This document shows, one piece after another, positions 60,169 through 64,000 of a DNA stretch of 64,000 bases. Source of the stretch: Verrucomicrobiota bacterium (GTDB lineage Bacteria; Verrucomicrobiota; Kiritimatiellia; UBA8416; JABMPJ01); assembly GCA_018648805.1 (NCBI GenBank), contig JABGQM010000020.1, positions 1 through 64,000 of the forward strand. The letters run 5' to 3'. The position numbers were made by a program, and so were the translations under genes. Within the stretch, counting starts at the first letter, position 1. Each line of letters starts with the position of its first letter. Under the pieces are notes generated by a model. It had not been told where the DNA came from, ran no database searches, and saw only the letters and a list, made by a program, of their open reading frames with translations.

Positions 60169-62019
60169 ATGAGAGTGAATGGACTGTATACACTGTTATG
60201 TCTGTTTGCCGTGACCACCAATCTTGTGGCGGACCAGGAGCATCTTATGAAGCATGAGCATCTGATATCGGAGGACTACCTTACTCAACACCTTCGTGAG
60301 AGTCGACCTCGCCTGATCCTGACCGGGGAGCGATTGGTGGATCTGAAGAAGCAGATCACGTCCGATCCGGTGATTCGACACCACTACGAGACGCTCAAGG
60401 CCAATGCACAGCGCGTCATGACGCAGGATCTGCTTGAGCGTAAGATGGAGGGGAAGCGGCTTCTTGGCATCTCAAGGGAAATGCTGTACCGCATGAATAT
60501 GCTGGGGATGGTGTTCAGCTTGGAGCGCGACGGCAAGGTTCTCGAGCGAATCAACCGTGAGCTGATTGCCGTCTGCGCGTTCCCGGACTGGAACCCGTCG
60601 CACTACCTGGACGTTGCCGAGATGTCGCTCGCCGTGGCGCTGGCCCTCGACTGGACGGCCGGCGAGTTGCCGGAAACAACGGTAGAGCTCGCCCGGCAGG
60701 CGCTGATTGAGAAGGGCATTCAGCCGAGCTGGCAGAAGCAGATGTGGTGGGAGCGGGGTAACAACAACTGGAACCAGGTGTGCCATGCCGGGATGATCGC
60801 CGCGGCCATTGAAGTCGCGGAAAGAGAGCCGGAACTGGCGGCCAAGACTATCGAACGCGCCCTACAAGGGATCCCCTATGCCCTCGCGGAATATGCACCT
60901 GATGGCGTTTATCCTGAAGGGGCATCCTACTGGGGCTACGGCACGACGTTCACGGTGCTGACGATCGAGATGCTGCGGAGTGCGCTGAACAATGATTTTG
61001 GGATTGCCGACAGCCCGGGCTTCATGGAGAGCGCACTCTTCCGCACGCTCTGTTGCGCGCCCTCGGGGGCATTCTTCAACTTCGCCGATTGCGGCGACCG
61101 ACGGGGCTCTGACGGTGACATTACGCTGGCATGGTTCGCTGCCGAAACCGGGAATGCCCTCTATTATGAGAAAGATCGTTTTCTCAAGACAAGGAGTACG
61201 AAGACGCTGTCGCGGAGCGCGGGAGCGGCGCTGGTCTGGATGTCGCGATTCAGGGAAACAGATGCTGGCGATATACCTGAAGCATGGAAGGGCGATGGGG
61301 CTAATCCGGTGGTTATTTTCAGGGGGGATGGCTACTACTTCGGAGGCAAAGGGGGGCGGGGAACCGTCAACCATGGGAATATGGATGCAGGCACCTTCGT
61401 TTTCGAACTCGACGGTGTCAGGTGGGTCGTCGATCCGGGCAACCAGAGGTATTACGATCTGGAGAAGACGGGATTCACGCTCTGGGGGAAGACCCAGGAT
61501 GCGGAACGCTGGACACTGCTCACGAAGAACAACTTTGGACACAGTACACTTACGGTGGATGGCAAGCTGCATGTCGTCGATGGCATGGCGGAGATAGTTG
61601 CCTTCGCAGCAGACCCTCTGCCCCGGGCGACCGTCGATCTGGGCCCGACGTTTCACGGTCAGCTTGCGTCTGCGGTGCGCACGTTCGAGCGCGACACGCC
61701 CTCTTCTCTCCTGATCGAGGATCGGATTGAGCCGTTGCCTGACACGGAGCGGGTGACGTGGCAGCTTATCACCCGAGCTGATGTGGAGATCACTCCCGCC
61801 GGTGCCATGCTGACCCAGGCAGGAAAGCGGCTCAAATTGGAGAACTGCTCGCATCCGGAGATTCCGATCAAGGTGGTTTCACTGGATCCGCCACCGCTCG
61901 AGCTGGATCGGCATATCTCCGGGCTCAAACGCCTGGAGTTGGTCATTCCTTCGCCTCCCGCCGGCGAAGGGCGCATAGAAATCAGCGTTAGGCTATCGGG
62001 TACCAGTGGAGACAGATGA
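60169..62019 (+). CDS. Heparinase II/III family protein (exported)
   Basis: 616 aa from the ATG at 60169; the ATG at 60145 lies before the stop of the previous gene and would place the GGAGGAGGGGG ribosome-binding site inside the gene. Signal peptide about residues 1-22 (MRVNGLYTLLCLFAVTTNLV, cleavage near ADQ). An alpha/alpha toroid runs from about 40 to 340 (RPRLILTGERLVDLKKQ opening). The C-terminal beta domain has RGTVNHGNMDAGTFVFELDG near 405 and WVVDPGNQRYYDL near 428, both hallmarks of heparinase II/III-type uronate lyases. It probably depolymerises a uronic-acid-containing glycan in the periplasm. It ends a sulfatase operon. Confidence 0.88.
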   Translation: MRVNGLYTLLCLFAVTTNLVADQEHLMKHEHLISEDYLTQHLRESRPRLILTGERLVDLKKQITSDPVIRHHYETLKANAQRVMTQDLLERKMEGKRLLGISREMLYRMNMLGMVFSLERDGKVLERINRELIAVCAFPDWNPSHYLDVAEMSLAVALALDWTAGELPETTVELARQALIEKGIQPSWQKQMWWERGNNNWNQVCHAGMIAAAIEVAEREPELAAKTIERALQGIPYALAEYAPDGVYPEGASYWGYGTTFTVLTIEMLRSALNNDFGIADSPGFMESALFRTLCCAPSGAFFNFADCGDRRGSDGDITLAWFAAETGNALYYEKDRFLKTRSTKTLSRSAGAALVWMSRFRETDAGDIPEAWKGDGANPVVIFRGDGYYFGGKGGRGTVNHGNMDAGTFVFELDGVRWVVDPGNQRYYDLEKTGFTLWGKTQDAERWTLLTKNNFGHSTLTVDGKLHVVDGMAEIVAFAADPLPRATVDLGPTFHGQLASAVRTFERDTPSSLLIEDRIEPLPDTERVTWQLITRADVEITPAGAMLTQAGKRLKLENCSHPEIPIKVVSLDPPPLELDRHISGLKRLELVIPSPPAGEGRIEISVRLSGTSGDR

Positions 62020-62081
62020 CTCACTGGGTGCCTGCCCTGCTCTCTGTGCTGGTCCGTCGTGAAACGGACAGGATCAAGGAC

Positions 62082-62108
62082 TTGACGAGGGTTAACCTGC
62101 GCGTTAAC
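62082..62108 (+). promoter_or_regulatory. Candidate operator/promoter of the toxin-antitoxin operon
   Basis: Two copies of the palindromic hexamer GTTAAC at 62091-62096 and 62103-62108 are centred 12 bases apart, just upstream of the toxin gene. TTGACG at 62082-62087 may be a -35 box. This is the expected layout of a site bound by a dimeric Xre antitoxin. Confidence 0.4.
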
Positions 62109-62116
62109 GTGTTGGC

Positions 62117-62470
62117 ATGGTGAGGGATGTCATCTTCTACGAAACGGACACTGGGCGTAGCCCGGTTGAAGAATTCCTGGATACTCTTTCACCCAAGCAG
62201 GCGCTTAAGGCCACTTGGGTAATCAACCTGGTGGAGGATATGGACGTCGTGCCGGCGCAGTACTTTCAGAAGATGCCCGGCACTGACGATTTATGGGAGA
62301 TTCGAGTTAAGACTGCGGGGAGTATCTTCAGGTTCCTCGGTTTCTTTGATGGTCGGAAACTGGTGGTGCTATCGCATGCGTTGCAGAAGAAGACTCAGAA
62401 GACACCCCGGCAAGCCATCCGGCTCGCAGAGGAACGTAAACGAAATTACTTCAGGAGGCGGAAGAAATGA
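62117..62470 (+). CDS. RelE/HigB-like toxin (phage Gp49-like, DUF891)
   Basis: 117 aa. Compact basic mRNA-interferase-type fold with [20 protein letters not shown] at the N-terminus and the family tail [20 protein letters not shown] then [11 protein letters not shown]. Such toxins cleave ribosome-bound mRNA. The toxin gene precedes its Xre antitoxin with an ATGA overlap, the HigBA order. The pair is a self-contained module unrelated to the sugar genes and may be recently acquired. Confidence 0.92.
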   Translation: MVRDVIFYETDTGRSPVEEFLDTLSPKQALKATWVINLVEDMDVVPAQYFQKMPGTDDLWEIRVKTAGSIFRFLGFFDGRKLVVLSHALQKKTQKTPRQAIRLAEERKRNYFRRRKK

Positions 62471-62742
62471 GCGACCTACAAAAATACATTGAAAAGCGTA
62501 AAGCGCGTGATCCGGAGTTCGCCAAGACGTTCGATTCAGGATACGAGCAGTTCAAGATCGGCGTGATGCTCAAGCAAGCAAGGCAGGAGGCGGGATTCAC
62601 GCAAGAAGAGCTGGCGGAGCGTCTGCACACCAAGAAGACTGCCATCTCCCGGATCGAGAACCACGCAGAGGATATCAAGCTCTCCACGCTTGAGCGATTC
62701 GCCGAAGCCATCGGGAAACGTCTCACGCTGAGGATCGCTTGA
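62467..62742 (+). CDS. Xre-family antitoxin (HigA-like)
   Basis: 91 aa with a strong AGGAGG ribosome-binding site inside the toxin gene. An HTH_XRE domain covers about residues 32-86 ([20 protein letters not shown] and [18 protein letters not shown]). It binds and neutralises the upstream toxin and represses the operon, perhaps through the GTTAAC pair at 62091-62108. It overlaps the toxin stop by ATGA. Confidence 0.92.
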   Translation: MSDLQKYIEKRKARDPEFAKTFDSGYEQFKIGVMLKQARQEAGFTQEELAERLHTKKTAISRIENHAEDIKLSTLERFAEAIGKRLTLRIA

Positions 62743-62897
62743 GGGAATAGGGAGCTTGCACACGTGCTGCTGAAAGCCGCGCGTTACGCATCGGCTTCAT
62801 CAGGGAATCGGAACCGGGCTTGCCGGCTTGCATTCTCGCTGTCGAATGCCCGAGACAGCCTGGTCTCCATCCAGCAGCCCGATTAGAGGACAATACG

Positions 62898-64000
62898 ATG
62901 AACAGTGACACGATAACAGTGATCCATCCAGAGCCCCTGACCGAAAAATGCCTACGCCTTGAGGCGCGGGGCGGTGCGTTCGCTCGCGCCATGATGACGA
63001 TTCCGACGGTCGTGAAGCCAGGTGAACCCTTTGCGGCGACGGTGAGTCTGCTTGATGAGAATGCGATGCCCATTGTGGCTCAGGACGAGGTGTTGGTTCT
63101 TGGTATTGAGCATGCGGGCGAACAAGCCCACTTGCAGAGCAAGGGGGCTTCATGTAGCCCGCTCTCGCCGAGAGCGAGGCAGGTCGCCCCGGACGGTTCG
63201 TCTGTTCTGAAGGTCACCTTCCCTGCAGGCCGTTCGGCCGTCTGCCGCGTCGAGGGACTGAGCCAGCCGGCCGCCGGCTATTTCCGGCTGCAGGGCGAGA
63301 TCGGCGGCCAGACGTTTGTCAGCAATCCAGCCCTCGCCACCGACGAGGAACGTCCACTTCTCTTGTGGGGGGACCCGCATATTCACACGACCGTCGGCGA
63401 CTGCCATGCCGAGCGTTGCCGCACCCGCAACGTGGCCTATGCCGCCGCGCGTCATGCCTATGGCCTGGACTTCGTGGCAATAGCCGACCACGTCTCCTGG
63501 GCGCCGCGCGGCACGGCGGGGAAGTGGTACGACAACCTGGCGGCGTGTGAGCTCTACGATGAGCCCGGTGTCTTCTCAACGCTCTACTGCTATGAGACCT
63601 CCATGAAAGGGGGCAGGGGAGGTGACTGCAACATATACCTGCGTCAACCCAACCGCACCTACGTCGATCCCTGGCCCGATGATCTCAACATTGCCGGACT
63701 GTGTGAGCAGGTTGAAGGCGACTTCTTCGCCGTCCCGCATCACACGACCCGTACCGGTAAGCATGGCGAGATCCCGCCCGAAGCCTACCCCGACGAGAAG
63801 CTCATGCCCGTGGCGGAGATTCATTCCAAGTGGGGCACCAGTGAATATCGAGGGAATCCAACCCCGCTGGCGGAGATCCATCCCGGTCCAAGCTATGTCC
63901 AGGATCTGCTGGCGCAGGGCTATCGCTTTGGCTTTATAGGCGGCACCGACAGTCACACCAGTCTCACCTTCTGCCTCCCTCTCGAGTCGGAGATTCACCG
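62898..64000 (+). CDS. DUF3604 protein, N-terminal part (runs off window end)
   Basis: At least 367 residues from the ATG at 62898 (AGAGGA seven bases upstream); the frame is open to the last base. After a beta-rich N-terminal domain (about 1-155) it has WGDPHIHTTVGDCHAERC near 157, VAIADHVSWAPRG near 193, and FFAVPHHTTRTG near 275. These metal-binding histidines fit a PHP-type amidohydrolase fold (DUF3604), usually annotated as exported phosphatase- or sulfatase-associated. No signal peptide is seen. A class A half-palindrome is inserted in frame at 63153-63180 (CSPLSPRAR). Confidence 0.82.
   Translation, partial: MNSDTITVIHPEPLTEKCLRLEARGGAFARAMMTIPTVVKPGEPFAATVSLLDENAMPIVAQDEVLVLGIEHAGEQAHLQSKGASCSPLSPRARQVAPDGSSVLKVTFPAGRSAVCRVEGLSQPAAGYFRLQGEIGGQTFVSNPALATDEERPLLLWGDPHIHTTVGDCHAERCRTRNVAYAAARHAYGLDFVAIADHVSWAPRGTAGKWYDNLAACELYDEPGVFSTLYCYETSMKGGRGGDCNIYLRQPNRTYVDPWPDDLNIAGLCEQVEGDFFAVPHHTTRTGKHGEIPPEAYPDEKLMPVAEIHSKWGTSEYRGNPTPLAEIHPGPSYVQDLLAQGYRFGFIGGTDSHTSLTFCLPLESEIH
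63153..63180 (+). repeat. Class A half-element inside the DUF3604 gene
   Basis: TGTAGCCCGCTCTCGCCGAG followed by AGCGAGGC, identical to the right arm of the intergenic copies at 274-347 and 33616-33692. It is read in frame and encodes CSPLSPRAR plus part of the next codon. Confidence 0.85.

Overview
The window comes from a GC-rich bacterium, most likely of the PVC superphylum. Kiritimatiellota or a close relative such as Lentisphaerota, Verrucomicrobiota or Planctomycetota is the best guess. This is an inference from gene content: several sulfatases, a DUF4159 protein, duplicated ExbD, four-helix-bundle (S23) proteins, a DUF3604 protein and long TPR proteins. There is no rRNA, tRNA, CRISPR array or transposase gene in the window.

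Layout. 1-10082 holds a truncated nucleotidyltransferase, an RGG-type zinc-finger protein with a coupled small membrane protein, a GH29 fucosidase, an ornithine-cyclodeaminase-like enzyme, a YdjY-like exported protein, a XylR-type sugar regulator and a GH36-like galactosidase (minus strand). 10655-42207 is one uninterrupted co-directional block. It holds an exported TPR protein (606 aa), an exported TPR/beta/TPR protein (768 aa), two giant paralogues (2693 and 2553 aa) with a duplicated four-helix-bundle gene between them, a 118-aa protein, ExbB, ExbD, ExbD, a single-pass anchor protein, a TonB-like-anchor/DUF4159 membrane protein, a 385-aa membrane protein, a four-helix/C4-zinc protein and a 1359-aa PDZ/toroid/HEAT protein. 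I infer an undescribed proton-motive-force-driven envelope machine. 42312-62019 is a carbohydrate and peptide locus: a YejA-, YejB- and YejE-like importer without its ATPase, a GH36-clan hydrolase, three sulfatases, a GH20-like hexosaminidase, a URO-D-like protein, a beta-helix protein and a heparinase II/III protein. 62117-62742 is a HigBA-type toxin-antitoxin pair. A DUF3604 protein runs off the right edge.

The most unusual feature is the repeat content. Most gaps longer than about 70 bases contain a repeat island with the same plan (short degenerate tandem units, a spacer, then the reverse complement of those units), but the unit differs from gap to gap. Two of these repeat classes also lie inside genes. 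An 84-base hairpin repeat encodes what looks like the whole signal peptide of both giant proteins. Palindromic elements with variable stems, built around TGTAGCCC and GAGGC, are inserted in frame in interdomain linkers of the giants and in the DUF3604 gene. A decamer repeat occupies six of the gaps in the ExbB/ExbD/DUF4159 operon.

How the parts may work together (inference): sulfated, fucose- or hexosamine-containing glycans are cut outside or in the periplasm, moved across the envelope by the ExbB/ExbD-energised TPR complex and the ABC importer, and finished by glycosidases and sulfatases, most of which lack a signal peptide.
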